Shown one piece after another: positions 34,801 through 44,759 of a stretch of 64,000 nt of DNA (its first letter is position 1; each line of letters starts with the position of its first letter). The translations under genes and the position numbers were made by a program. The stretch comes from Lolium rigidum (lineage: Eukaryota; Streptophyta; Magnoliopsida; Poales; Poaceae). The notes below the pieces were generated by a model, which saw nothing but the letters and a program-made list of their open reading frames with translations, did not search any database and was not told the DNA's origin. Location: the NCBI RefSeq assembly GCF_022539505.1, contig NW_025899960.1, positions 186,001 to 250,000 on the forward strand, given 5' to 3'.

Positions 34801-35238
34801 CCATTCTTCATGGTTTATGGGGCAGAAGCGGTCATACCAACCGACATTCTCCATGATTCACCGAGGGTGCAGCTCTATACCGAAGAAGAGGTAAAGGAGG
34901 CCCGAGAAAACGATGTGGACTTGCTAGAAGAAGCAAGAGAATTAGCTCTGGCAAGAACAGCCATTTACCAGCAAAACCTCAGACGCTATCACAGTCGGAA
35001 GGTTAACCCGAGGGTATTCCGAGAAGGAGACCTAGTGCTACGCCTAGTGCAGCGCACTGAAGGCCGGCACAAGCTTTCCCCCCCGTGGGAAGGACCTTTC
35101 ATTGTGAGCAAGGCTCTCCACAATGATGCCTATTACCTGATTGATGCACAGGAATGGAAGAAAGGGAAGGCGGACAAGTCAGGAGAGGAGACCAAACGCC
35201 CATGGAATGTAGCTTTGTTGCATCCTTTCTACTCTTGA
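31855..35238 (+). CDS. pol: T pol: RT, RNase H, archaeal-type RNase H, integrase
   Basis: Open from 31855 after an in-frame TAG; the first Met is at 31918 (1106 residues from there). Counting from that Met: RT with YVDD at 183-186; a degenerate Gypsy RNase H/connection at about 370-450; a second, archaeal-type RNase H from about 465 with Asp470 (HFDGS), then EYEALIHGL, GDSDLVVQQ and ENEAADALSKL, the acidic set complete; a linker with four 7-residue repeats (33816-33888); integrase with an HHCC finger and Asp819, Asp878, Glu914 (DD35E). All catalytic residues are present. As read, it lacks an intact upstream frame for translation. Confidence 0.92.
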   Translation, partial: ESALVSFLRENRNIFAWSTDDLVGVPRELAEHSLNVRKDAKPVRQPLCRFAEDRRKIIGEEVTKLLVAGFIVEVTHTEWLANSVMVEKKKDENLEAQAPKVWRMCIDYTNLNKACPRDPFPLPRIDQVIDSTAGCEFLSFLDAYSGFHQIPLKKEDQIKTAFITPHGSYFYVTMPFGLRNAGATYQRCMQKCLFDQIGKNVQVYVDDIMIKTKVKDTLIDDIRQTFDNLRRFRMKLNPAKCTFGVPAGKLLGFLVSSRGIEVNPVKIRAIERMTIPRELKDVQKFTGSLASLSRFISRLGEKALPLYALMKKSDTFVWTPQADAAFKELKTMLVTAPILASPLEREPMLLYIAATNRVVSVVVVVEREEEGKTVQRPVYYLSEVLSSSKQNYPHFQKMTYGVFMAATKLKHYFEEHPMKVVSEAPISYIMGNKDASGRIAKRAIQLSPYVPVYERRDAIKSQALADFLVDWAEVQYKPPKHKIEYWKMHFDGSKLKEGLGAGVVLTSPKGDHLRYVLQVHFRASNNVAEYEALIHGLKVTKEIGALRIICYGDSDLVVQQCSGDWDAKDANMASYRFHVQKIAGFFEGCEFHHVPRAENEAADALSKLGSSRQEIPPGIALAHLRVPSIKPSPESESIFVPESHVVPMDIDEGNPGTVPAHSGTAPASPGTPPVSSGTAAPIPAEVTLVDNMDIDMPVFVVREAPSWVKPIKEFLINGTLPVDENESRRIQRRSKAYTIINGEVYKRSVTGVLQRCVQPEEGKEMLEEIHRVECGHHASSRALVAKVFRHGFYWPMALENAEDMVRKCNGCQRYAKQNHTPASGLKTIPLTWPFAVWCLDMVGPFKTARGNMTHILVMVDKFTKWLEVKPIAKCDGHTAVKFLKDVILRYGYPHSIITDNGSNFAQGEFKRFCEDKNIRLDLCSVAHPQGNGQVERTNALVLSSIKPRLIDAMEKSPGCWIDELPSVLWSLRTTPNRSTGYTPFFMVYGAEAVIPTDILHDSPRVQLYTEEEVKEARENDVDLLEEARELALARTAIYQQNLRRYHSRKVNPRVFREGDLVLRLVQRTEGRHKLSPPWEGPFIVSKALHNDAYYLIDAQEWKKGKADKSGEETKRPWNVALLHPFYS
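33816..33888 (+). repeat. Four 21-bp repeats in the T pol linker
   Basis: YYCGGGGACT starts at 33816, 33837, 33858 and 33879, exactly 21 bp apart, encoding a degenerate (S/P)GT-containing 7-residue repeat between the second RNase H and integrase. The core string also occurs in the T 3' tandem repeat and just before the 3' LTR. Confidence 0.9.
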
Positions 35239-35934
35239 AGTGGCGCTGTAAGAAGTTCCTTTTTGTACCTTATTTGCTATGAATAAAAAGATGTCGGAAC
35301 CTCGAATGTCTCTCGGGGACTATCATTACTAAAGTTGCATGTAACATGTTTATTTTTTCGGTTTACTGGTTGCTTATTGAACGTTTTTTCTTGCCGGTTT
35401 AGTAGTGTGCTAAATCCTACCGGAGTCTTCGACTTTGCTGCTGTCCATAACTTGGCTTCATGGCAAGCAAGATAAACCGGTAGGGGATAAGCACATGAAC
35501 TGCGAAGAGGAAGAGCGGGAAAGAACAATCCGGAAAAATATAACTAACCCCGGTCATACCGTTTTTTTGCAAAAAATTCGAGTTATTTCTAAGTTCAAGA
35601 AAGTGCTTACTTGGTAAAAGAACTTTGTGCTCATACGCCAAAATGCCCAGAGAAGGTAGGCAGAGCCAAGGCAAAAGAACCAAGTGTGCATCAATTGGAT
35701 GCGGAAACAATTTCGGAATCATTGCAGTGCAAGAAAAAGCAAATCGACAAACAAATATGCTAAGGCAACATAAGTTAATTAACTACCGGTATAGCCTACC
35801 GGCATAAAAGGTTGTACCACAGACCAAAAGGACGAGTTTTAACTTACATCATAAACCCCGACATACCGGGGTAGAATTTAACAAGTTTTGTTATAAAGCA
35901 AGCAGGAACAGGTAACTTCTTTCACAACAAATAG
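35239..35934 (+). other. T spacer between converging pol and antisense gene
   Basis: About 700 bp without a supported gene. Contains CTCGGGGACT at 35312-35321. Pol (plus) and the antisense gene (minus) both end here, so 3' ends of both transcripts are expected. Confidence 0.6.
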
Positions 35935-38900
35935 TCAAGCAGCAGGGGCTTCAGGGGGAGCAGCGCCGGCATCAGGAGCTTCCGGTGGCACATCCTCGGC
36001 ACCATCATCTTCACCTCCGTCTTCTTCTTCCTCATCGCTGAGGTAGTCTTTGACGTCTTCAGGAGGAGGGATGAAGGTGCGCATTTCAGCATACTCCGCG
36101 ATATGGTACGCGCGATCCTGCCGCTTAGCGGTAAGGACCGGGTCCAGATCGGTGGGAGCGCCTTCACGCACGCCGAGGAGGGCGTCCAGGTCCAGCTCCG
36201 GGTACCAGGAGCGAGCAACGCGAAGCGCTGAATCTGCTCCGGCACGGGCAGCAGAGCACTGCCACTCCCGGATCCTTCGACCAGCAACCTTTAGGCGCTC
36301 GCTGATGAGGGAGAAGGTGTCGGGCACCACTTCTCCAGGCCAGAGGGTCTTGTAGAGCTGGGAGGCCACCTCAGGGATGTCGGAAAGGTTCCGGTCCACC
36401 GAGCGCATGTGGGAGACCCGCGCGTTCAGAGCAACCAGGTGGTCATAGGGATCCCAGGGCGCACCCAGATTCTCGCCTGCCTGCCGCGCCCGGTGCTCTG
36501 CAACCTTCTTTATAGCATGCGTCTGGGAGTCCGGAAAGAGCCCTGCGAGACAAAGAAAAGAGGCTAAATGCATGTTACCGGAATAAATAAGCTTATAAGT
36601 AGAAATCGGAAAAGAGAAAAGAAAAACGTACGAAAGGCAAGCGCATCAGTCCGCGTAACCAGAAGGTCGTACTCCTTCTGTTCCGCCTTCAACCGCGCGA
36701 CCTCGTCCTCGGCTGCTTTCTGTGCCCTAGCGGCCTCCTCCGCGGCGGCTTTGTGCGCTTTCGCGGCCTTGCCCTCGGCTGTTTTCAGCGCCTTGGTGGC
36801 TTCTTCTAGCCCAGCCTGCAACACCACATTGGCGTTGCCGGCATCCTCCAGCGCCTCATTGAGCCTAGCCTCCGCAGCAGATTCAGCGGCCTTCAGCTCT
36901 TCGGCATGCCGGACTCCGGCCTGGATAGCCTGATCCTTGAGCTCCCTAGAGATCTCCTTCGGGCGTCCAAGGCCTTCCGGTGATCCCGGATGAGCTGCTC
37001 CTTTTCAGCTAAAAGCCGAAAAAGAGGATGTTAGCGAAAACACAAAAGCAGATGAGACACAAAGAAGCAAGTTAACCGGAAAAACAGAAGCTGTACCTTG
37101 GAGTGCGGCAACCTGGACCTTGAGGGCCTCAACGGAGGCTTCCGAGATAGCTGTTATGCGAAAAACTTGTAAGTAACAAAGAAAAGAAAACCTTCCGGTA
37201 AAAAGATGCCGGAGGCGCAAGAAGTTACCTTGGCACTTGCTGTGTGCCTCAGCAAGGTTCCGGTGCTCCCAAAGAAGCTCCTCGAAGAGAGCCTTCCGGG
37301 CGTCAGCCGTGCTCTATTTAAGGAAGTGATGTTAGCAAAGAACAAAGGATCTTAACCCGAAACTCGGGGACTTGCTATGCCGGTTTCGCGTGTTTCTACT
37401 TAAGTTTCGCGCTAAGAGCAAAGATCTTAACCCGAAACTCGGGGACTGGCTATGCCGGTTTCGCGCGTTTCTACTTAAGTTTCGCGCTAAGAGCAAAGAT
37501 CTTAACCCGAAACTCGGGGACTGGCTATGCCGGTTTCGGAGATTCTTTAAAATAAAGTTTTGCGCTAAGAGCTGCACTCTCAACCCAAAACTCGGGGACT
37601 GGGAGAATAGACAAGATCCGGAAAGAAGAAAACCGGCATCAAGAAAATTTACAAGAAGGTTGGCGGAACTTACCACCACGTTGCTGGTGGCGTCATACCA
37701 CGCGCTGTCGAACTCCTTCACGGCATGCTTGAGCCGCGTGAAGTGTTCTTCAGTGGACCGAGGGCCAGCAGGATCTGGCGCTGGAAGGCGGTCTTTCCCC
37801 AAGCCACGGGTAGCTGTGGAGATGTCCGCATCATTCCATTTTTGGGCATAGGGGAGAAGATGCCCCAAGTCCTTGCCCTCGCGCTTCAGCTCAACAATCC
37901 GGCCCAGGAGGCCGGAAGGTTTTTCCTGGACCACAGCGGCGGCAGGCCCGACGTGCAGCACTAGAGGCTGCGAGCCGCTTGAGGCGCTGCCATCCGTGGC
38001 CTTTCCGCGGGACGCCCCCGGCTTGAGGAAGTCTGTGATCTTGAGGGTCGCAGGCGGCGGCTTTGGCGTAGTCGCGGGAGGTCCTTGGTTCGGTGGAGGT
38101 GTTGGCGTGGCCCCGGTTGCCTCAGGAACAGAGGTTTCCGGCGGCGGCGCTGGTGTAGAGGTTGCCGGCACGGAAGTTTCCGGCGCGGCCTTGGAGGGGG
38201 AAGACACCTTGGTCTTTATCTTCTTCTTCTTTTCAAGAACGGGAGGAACCGAAGGTTCCGCCCGCCCGGCAGGTTCTTTTCCGGCGCCCATGTTGCTGGC
38301 GCCGGCATCTTGGGTCTCAGGAGGGGAGGCAAGGTCCTCCTCCGCGCGGTGATCTGGCGGTGTAGGGGCCGCGCGCCCCGAACTTGTTGTGCCTCCCAGA
38401 GGGGAGGCAGAGGTAGTGCCGGCACCAGATGGTGCCGGGCTTGAGTGAGGAGGAGGAGTTGAGGTCCTGGCGAATCCGGCAGAGCCCTCAGGCCTGGGGC
38501 CGAGCTTGAGCGCGGGGCTAAAAAAGAGAAAAGGAAAAAGTTGGGAAAAAAGCAGCCGGAAAGGGAACTTGGTGTAAACGAAACAAGCAGAAAAATGGGG
38601 CCTTACCCGGTAGAGGTCGGCATTTGTTTGCCCTTGTGGCGCCTCACAGCTACGACCTTACCCGCGAGAGGTTCGGTCCGGAAGCGCTTGGCTGAAGGAG
38701 CTTGGCTTGGGCTGGCATCAGAAGCCGGGGTCTTGTTTTTCTTGCCCTGGGCCATGAGTTTATCCACAAACTCTTGGCCTGCCTCGGCCTGCAGGGGGGC
38801 GACGTGCTCATGGACCTGTGGGTTGATGTTGGCTGAGGGAACATCTACAGAAGAACGATAACATAAGAATATGAGAGGTATAAAAGGAGAGCTACCTCTA

Positions 38901-40204
38901 GAATGGTCAATTCATCAGACGAACCGGCGGGTTCCGGCGGAGACTTGCCGAGGCGCGAGGCTGCAGTCCGGCCCATCTTCAGGTCCCGCAAATGAATGAC
39001 GGGTCGGGGTCGAATTTGTCGAGACCGCGCTTCCGGCAACGGCCTCGCTGGTCAGATTCGATGCCGGGGAAACGGTCCTTGGCCTGAAAGAACTAAAGAG
39101 AAAAAAAGGGTTAATCGCAATGAGAGCTTCCGGTGAACCGACCCGAGTTGCGTAATTTCTTACTTCTTGGGTCGGAGGGTTAGTAGAGCTAAGAGGCCGA
39201 AGGCCCCATTCCCAGTCTTCCGGCATGGCAGTCTGGCAGATCTGTCTGGCCTTAAGGACAACATCCTTCTTTCTGAGAGGAAGTCCGGTGATCTTGGTAG
39301 GATCACCGGGGCCATACATCTCTCACATCTTGTGGGCGCGGCGCTGAAGAGGAAGCACCCGGCGCGAGATGAAGGTGCGGATGATATCATCGGAGCAGAT
39401 GTTGGTGTCCTTCATCTGCTGTTTCATGAAGCGTATAATCCGGTTAGTCTCGTTATGAGACTCCCTCGGATTATAGCCCCAGTTGGTCTTTGTGGGCGGC
39501 GCCGGATCAAAAGGAGGCAGATCAATAAGATCTGCGGCGCCGTTGTTCTTCACATAAAAGAAGGTCCCTTGCCATAACCGGCATGACTCAAGACCGGAAA
39601 ACTTGAAGAAGGGGCTCTGTTGACGAGAGCCAATGATGCAAGACCCGCATTGTACGGGGGGTTTGGGTTTAGGAATATCTAAGCCCTGAACGGAATTAAT
39701 CCGAAGAGCGAAGAAACGGGCAAACGTCTCGCGAGTGGGACGAATACCGATGTAAGCCTCCATAAAGGTGGCATAGCAGGAGAGGTAGAAAATGGCGTTG
39801 CCGGGAAGGTGGTGAGGTTGGAGTTTGTAAAAATCAAGAAAACTCCGGAAAAAAGAAGAGACGGGGAGGCCGAAGCCGCGCTCGAAGTGAGCGAGAAAGA
39901 CAACGCGTTCGCCGGGTTCGAGCACCGGTTCAATCTCGTCGCCAGGGAGCCGGCAGGTTACTCCTTCCGGAATCCTCCTGGACCGGTAAAGCCAGTCAAT
40001 CTCGTATTCACTAACGTTGGAGCCCATCCAGGCTCCGCGAGTGATATCGGAAGGGTCAGCACCAGAAGCTTGGCTAGAGCTACCGGCATCTTGCTCTTGG
40101 CCGCCGTCGGTTTCCATCTGGGCTAGATCTGCGCTAAGCCCTTCAGAGGCGCGACTTTCCTGATTACTGGAGGAGGAAGTGGAAAGGTACTCCTCTGAAG
40201 ACAT
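35935..40204 (-). pseudogene. T antisense eight-exon gene (gypsy-type Transposase_28 domain, Pro-rich middle, coiled coil, acidic tail)
   Basis: Exons on minus: 40204-39164, 39092-38896, 38815-38607, 38517-37674, 37313-37229, 37150-37097, 37008-36632, 36542-35935. All seven introns start GT and end AG, and the phases join (0, 0, 2, 0, 1, 1, 1). The protein would be near 1138 residues. Exon 1 has the plant 'putative gypsy type transposon' domain (DWLYRSRRIPEG...RVVFLAHFERGFGLP...NWGYNP). Exon 4 is Pro/Ala-rich with a basic patch. Exon 7 is an Ala/Glu/Lys coiled coil. Exon 8 ends in an acidic tail. The start at 40204 (MSSEEY) is preferred to 40252. Lesions: TGA at 39325-39323 and one-base losses near 39003 and 36961. 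Antisense ORFs of this type are known in Tat elements; function unknown. Confidence 0.82.
37348..37603. repeat. 75-bp tandem repeat in intron 4 of the T antisense gene
   Basis: Units start at 37348, 37423 and 37498 (75 bp each, the first two nearly identical), then a diverged remainder and a partial unit 37578-37603. Each unit holds AACTCGGGGACT. Tandem repeats in the 3' region are known in Retand and other Tat elements and can seed satellite DNA. Confidence 0.9.
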
Positions 40205-41150
40205 GTGGATCTGAGGAGCCCCGGTATCTACTCGAAAAAACAGATTTCCCAAGAACTACCCCCGCGCGAAGATCTACGAAAGAGAGAAAAAGCAGCAGAA
40301 AAGAAGAAGTAAATACGCAACCAACTCAAGATCTGAAAAGCAAGAAAAAGAGGGGTAAACCCAGATTGAGCCTAACCTGGGGCGGCGGAGTCACAGAGGA
40401 GCAAGTGCGCCGGTGGTCTGGCAAGCTTGCTGTTGGCGAGGAGGACCGTCGACGATGAGGTGGAAAGGAGCTTGAGAAAGCACCAATGTCGCAGCCGCGA
40501 GAAAAGCACCGCAGAAGCTCTTCGCGCGGTGAAGTCCGGCGGCGTCCGGCGGAGCAGTAGCAAAGGTGCGGCGGAGCTCAAGTGGCGAACGGAGCGGCGG
40601 AGACGCGAGAACAAGGAACACTTGTGCGCGAGGAACTGGGGAATGCGAGAAGAGGAAGGAGAGGGGGCGGTTTTGCCTTATAAAGGAAGAGAGAGAAGTG
40701 GGCCAAAAACCGCTGAACCGCAACGGTTCGGGCCATGAGCCGCGACGGTTCGCTCCACGGGCTGCCACGTGGTGCGGCGATACACGCGTAACGGCGAGAA
40801 GCCACAGGGAGGGACACACGGATCCAGAGAAGTGGTTGGGATCCGCTGTGGAGCAGTTAATACGCGCGCGGAAGCCGAAGGGAAGTGACCCCTGACACTG
40901 GCGCGTTAGTCACAGTGCGCATGTCACTGACAGGTGCGAGACCCGATATATTCTCGACTTCACCGAGGAAGTATTTAATGACTAAGATGCCGGAGGATAA
41001 GCTGCCGAAAAATGCCTTGCAAAGAGAAAGGGCATGGAGACGGGCAAAGATGCCGGAGCTAAGCTGAGCGCCGGATAAATTAAACCGGTATACAAGGACA
41101 TGGGAACCTGGCATGGTCTGTTGGATAGAATCCGCCGGACTATACCAGCT
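40205..41150 (-). promoter_or_regulatory. T region upstream of the antisense gene
   Basis: About 950 bp before the antisense start and next to the 3' LTR. On minus, CCTTTATAAGGC at 40686-40675 is a plausible TATA box, about 470 bp before the ATG at 40204, leaving a long pyrimidine-rich leader with a possible acceptor CTTTTCAG near 40337. No other gene is supported. Promoter role is inference. Confidence 0.4.
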
Positions 41151-41161
41151 TCGGGGACTAA
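41149..41161 (+). other. T polypurine-tract region
   Basis: CTTCGGGGACTAA abuts the 3' LTR (TGTTGGGG at 41162). The purine core CGGGGA is short. The same core is repeated elsewhere in T (33816-33888, 35312-35321 and the 75-bp repeats). Confidence 0.65.
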
Positions 41162-41886
41162 TGTTGGGGGGATGACCCCCGGTATGCCAAAGGCATGCCA
41201 AACCGGATGGTCTTATCCATCAAGATACCGGTTTAATATTTGTACTGGAGCTCAAAGATAAGAGTTTGGCTAAGTAAAGCTAAGCCGGTATCCCCAAGAG
41301 GGGTATACCGGGGCCGGATAGAAAAGGTACCGGAGACTGGAAGGAAGAGCATGACGGCAGGACCAGTCAAAGATTCTCTCCAGAGCTAGAGGACAAGGAT
41401 GAGCTAAGCAAAGTGGCTTTAAACGAAGGCCTGAAGATAAAGAGGAGGATGACGGTCAAAGAAGCCGGAGGACGTCAGCCTCCCTATTTAAAGAAGACCC
41501 CGGCGTCACCTATGATTAAAGTAGCTTTATAAAGTATCTTTGTAAAGTAGTTTGTCTAGTCAAAGATGCCATTAGGGTTTCTTGCCCTGTAAGCCACCCT
41601 CTCCCCTATATAAGGAGAGGGAGGAGCATCCTTCATACGCACGGAACATAGAGAGAGGAACCCTGTAAGCTCGAACCTGTAACCTGTGGTGATCAATAGA
41701 GAAGATGATCTAGAGAGAGTTCTTCCTTGTGCCTTTCTTCTTCAACCTCTGGCCTTGGCCAAGTTCTTGAGGAAACCATCCGGAAGTTCATCCCGTCTAG
41801 TCATAAACCCTCCCCCGAATCCTCTAGCGTCCATTCGGCCCCAACATAAGCCATCCTATGGCATCTGTCTGTTCACCACGACGACA
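41162..41886 (+). repeat. T 3' LTR
   Basis: 725 bp, partner of 27720-28445. Roughly eight substitutions and one 1-bp indel by eye, about 98.7 percent identity, so a recent insertion. It ends ACGACA before the TAATG duplication. Confidence 0.95.
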
Positions 41887-42361
41887 TAATGTTTATAGGA
41901 GATGTGGCAAATTTAGGATCAGGAGACAGTTTATATCTAACAACATGTTGTGCAATAAGCTTTTTAAGGTTACTTGTACTAGTAGTAGCATTGCATTTAT
42001 CAATAAAATCATCATCAAGTTCCACATAATCTTCATCAAGATCATCAATCTCAGGTGAATTAACAGGTGTAACAGTATTTTCATTAGGGGTTTCAGTATT
42101 TTCAATTTGTCTAGACCTAGCAATTGTAGCATCTAGAAAAGGACCTAATGAACCAGTATTATCAAGCACAGTAGAAGCATCATCAAAATTATCAGAGCAA
42201 TTTTCAGATTCAGCAGAAATACCAACACGTGAAGTTTGTGGTGGTGAAACAAGTTGACTTATCACAGATGGTGAATCAAGAGCAGCGAAGGTACTCAGAG
42301 TTGTACCTTTTCTTGTAGTGGATGGTAATATGGCGACTTTAGTATCGCGAGGTTTACCCAT
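41887..42361 (-). CDS. gag: C gag, 5' part
   Basis: The ATG at 42361 lies 59 bp after the PBS in element sense. It encodes a Ser/Thr-rich and then very acidic N-terminal region (DDLDEDYVELDDD). At 41887 the frame is interrupted by T and continues at 27714 in the same frame, reading across the TAATG copy as Ile-Lys. No stop or slip is seen in this part. See the main part at 26471-27714. Confidence 0.8.
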
Positions 42362-42419
42362 GATGGAGAATTTGCAGCGAACAATATCAATCCAAGTGAA
42401 CTTGCAAATAAAGCTATGC

Positions 42420-42437
42420 TCCCCGGCAACGGCGCCG
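42420..42437 (-). other. C primer binding site, tRNA-Asp type
   Basis: On minus CGGCGCCGTTGCCGGGGA, 11 bp from the LTR end; the same site as in A and B elements. Confidence 0.85.
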
Positions 42438-42448
42438 GAAAATAGTCT

Positions 42449-42712
42449 TGATGACCCACAAGTATAGGGGATCGCAACGGTCTTCGAGGGAAGTATTACC
42501 CAATTTATTGATTCGACACAAGGGGAGACAAAGAATACTTGTAAGCCTTAACAGCGGAGTTGTCAATTCAGCTGCACCTGGAAACAGACTTGCTCGCAAG
42601 AGTTTATCAGTAGCAACAGTTTTATAGCAGTAGGAATAGTGAAATAACAGCAGCAGTGAAATAAAGACAGCAGGATTAAAATACTGTAGGCATAGGGACG
42701 GATGAACGGGCG
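42449..42712 (-). repeat. C 5' LTR, end part
   Basis: Begins on plus as TGATGACCCACAAG, the LTR terminus next to the PBS. It is interrupted at 42712 by the B2 solo LTR (GGGCG duplicated at 42708-42712 and 63067-63071) and continues at 63072. Confidence 0.85.
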
Positions 42713-42992
42713 TGATACGTCCATTTTGCATCACTATTTTATATCATAATTTGCTGTTATTCATTGATATATTTCATATTTAGATATGATACTTATGTTA
42801 TTTCATCCATTTTGCATGTTTCATGATCATTGGAGAATTATTCACCGGAGTCAGGATTCTGCTGGAAAAAGCACCGTCAAGACACCATATTTCGGAAGAT
42901 CAACAATTGAAGGCAATTATACGAAAAATCCTAATTTTCCAGAAGACAAAGGGAGCCAAAAGGAGGAGCCGAGAGGGGCCACCATGGGCCCC

Positions 42993-44485
42993 TGATACGT
43001 CTCAAACGTATCTATAATTTCTTATGTTCCATGCCACTTTATTGATGATATCTACATGTTTTATACACATTATATGTCATTATTATGCGTTTTCCGGAAC
43101 TAACCTATTGACGAGATGCCGAAAGGCCGCTTGCTGTTTTCTCGCTGTTTTTGGTTTCGTAAATCCTAGTAACGAAATATTCTCGGAATCGGACGAAATC
43201 ACCGCCCAAGTTCCTATTTTTCCCGGAAGCTTCCAGAGCACCGGAGACGGACGAGAGGGGAGCCAGGGGGGCCCCAGACCACACCCCGGCGCGGGCCAGA
43301 GGGGGGGCGCGCCCCCCTGTGGTCTGGGCACCCCGTGGCCCCTCCGACTCCCTCTCTTCGCCTATTTATTCGTCCCTGACCTAAAAACACCGATACGGAA
43401 GACGAGACGCGAGAAAACCTTCCAGAGCCGCCGCCATCGCGAAATCAAGATTCGGGGGACAGAAGTCTCTGTTCCGGCACCCTGCCGGACGGGGAATTGC
43501 CCCCGGAGTCATCTCCACCGCCGTCTCCACCGCCATCTTCACCGCCATCGCTGCCTCCATGATGAGGAGGGAGTAATTCACCCCCGGGGCTGAGGGCTCT
43601 ACCGTAGCTATGTGGTTAATCTCTCTCTCCGTACTCCAATACAATGATCTCATGAGCTGCTTTACATGATTGAGATCCATATGATGAGCTTTGTATCGCT
43701 ACTAGTTGTGTGCTACTCATGTGATGTTATTAAAGTAGTCTATTCCTCCTACTTGGTGTAAAGGTGATTAGTGTGTGCACCGTGTGGTTCTTGTCGTAGG
43801 CTATGATCACGATCTCTTGTAGATTGTGGAGTTAATTATCATTATGATAGTATTGATGTGATCTATTCCTCCTTCATAGTGTAATGTGGACAGTGGGTGC
43901 ACTATGTTAGTTCTTGGTTTATTTTGCAATGATCTATTATGCTCTAAGGTTATTTAAATATGAACATTGAATTGTGGAGCTTGTTAACTCCGGCATTGAG
44001 GGTTCGTGTAATCCTACGCAATGTGTTCATTATCAAACAAGAGTGTATGTAGCGCATATGAGAAGAAGTATTTATTATGCGATCAATGTTGAGAGTGTCC
44101 ACTAGTGAAAGTATGATCCCTAGGCTTTGTTTCTAATACTGCAAACACCGTTTACTTACTGTTCTGTTGCATGTTTACTCGCTGCCATATTTTATTCAGA
44201 TTGCTATTACCACTCATATACATCCATATTACTTGTATTTCACTATCTCTTCGCCGAACTAGTGCACCTATACACCCGACAAGTGTATTTGGTGTGTTGG
44301 GGACACAAGAGACTTCTTGCTTTGTGATTACAGTGGTTGCTTGAGAGGGATATCTTTGACCTCTTCCTCCCCGAGTTCGATAAACCTTGGGTGATCCACT
44401 TAAGGGAAACTTGCTGCTGTTCTACAAACCTCTCCTCTTGGGGGCCCAACACTGTCTACAAGAATAGAAGCACCCGTAGACATCA
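42993..44485 (+). repeat. A3 5' LTR
   Basis: TGATACGTCTC...GTAGACATCA. GC palindrome near 43264-43330 and TATA-like CCTATTTATTCG near 43360. A subfamily diverged from the A1/A2 LTRs but collinear at the start. Confidence 0.93.
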
Positions 44486-44690
44486 AGCACTTTTCTGGCG
44501 CCGTTGCCGGGGAGGGAAGGTAAACGGCACTCACACATTGGCAAGCCCGGCAACTAAGCACTTTTCCTCCCTCGTCAACTACGCGCCAAGCACTTTTCTG
44601 GCGCCGTTGCCGGGGAGGAAAGGTAAAAGGTACTCACACTCCGGTTCCAGGTAACAGTACTTTTCTGGCGCCATTGTGTGTGTACTCGAA
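44486..44690 (+). repeat. A3 leader with repeated primer binding sites
   Basis: Full PBS copies TGGCGCCGTTGCCGGGGA at 44496-44513 and 44599-44616, and a partial one (TGGCGCCATTG) at 44666-44676, each preceded by a short C/T-rich string ending in TTTTC. The first two lie in direct repeats of about 103 bp. Only the first is at the normal distance from the LTR. Confidence 0.9.
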
Positions 44691-44759
44691 GCTATTTCCT
44701 TTAGACTCTGCAATTACATCTTTTTGTTTCTTGTTTTTATTTTTCACTAGTTAGGCATA

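Larger units (their letters stand above)
27720..41886 (+). mobile_element. T: Tat/Retand-type Ty3/Gypsy retrotransposon with antisense spliced gene
   Basis: A complete 14.2-kb element with LTRs 27720-28445 (726 bp) and 41162-41886 (725 bp), differing at roughly nine positions by eye. It is flanked by exact TAATG duplications (27715-27719 and 41887-41891) inside the C gag. Contents: PBS, gag, protease, RT, two RNase H domains and integrase on plus; a multi-exon gene on minus in the 3' region with a 75-bp tandem repeat in one intron; and a PPT. The dual RNase H and 3' antisense ORF are known traits of the Tat lineage. Gag-pol and the antisense gene both carry several breaks. Confidence 0.95.

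Noticed and set aside
37348..37603. Possible CRISPR-like array
   Set aside because: The 75-bp units are contiguous, without spacers, inside a plant retrotransposon.
37372..38365. Plus-strand ORFs opposite exon 4 of the T antisense gene
   Set aside because: Low-complexity shadows of the Pro-rich exon and the 75-bp repeat; the spliced minus-strand model explains the region.
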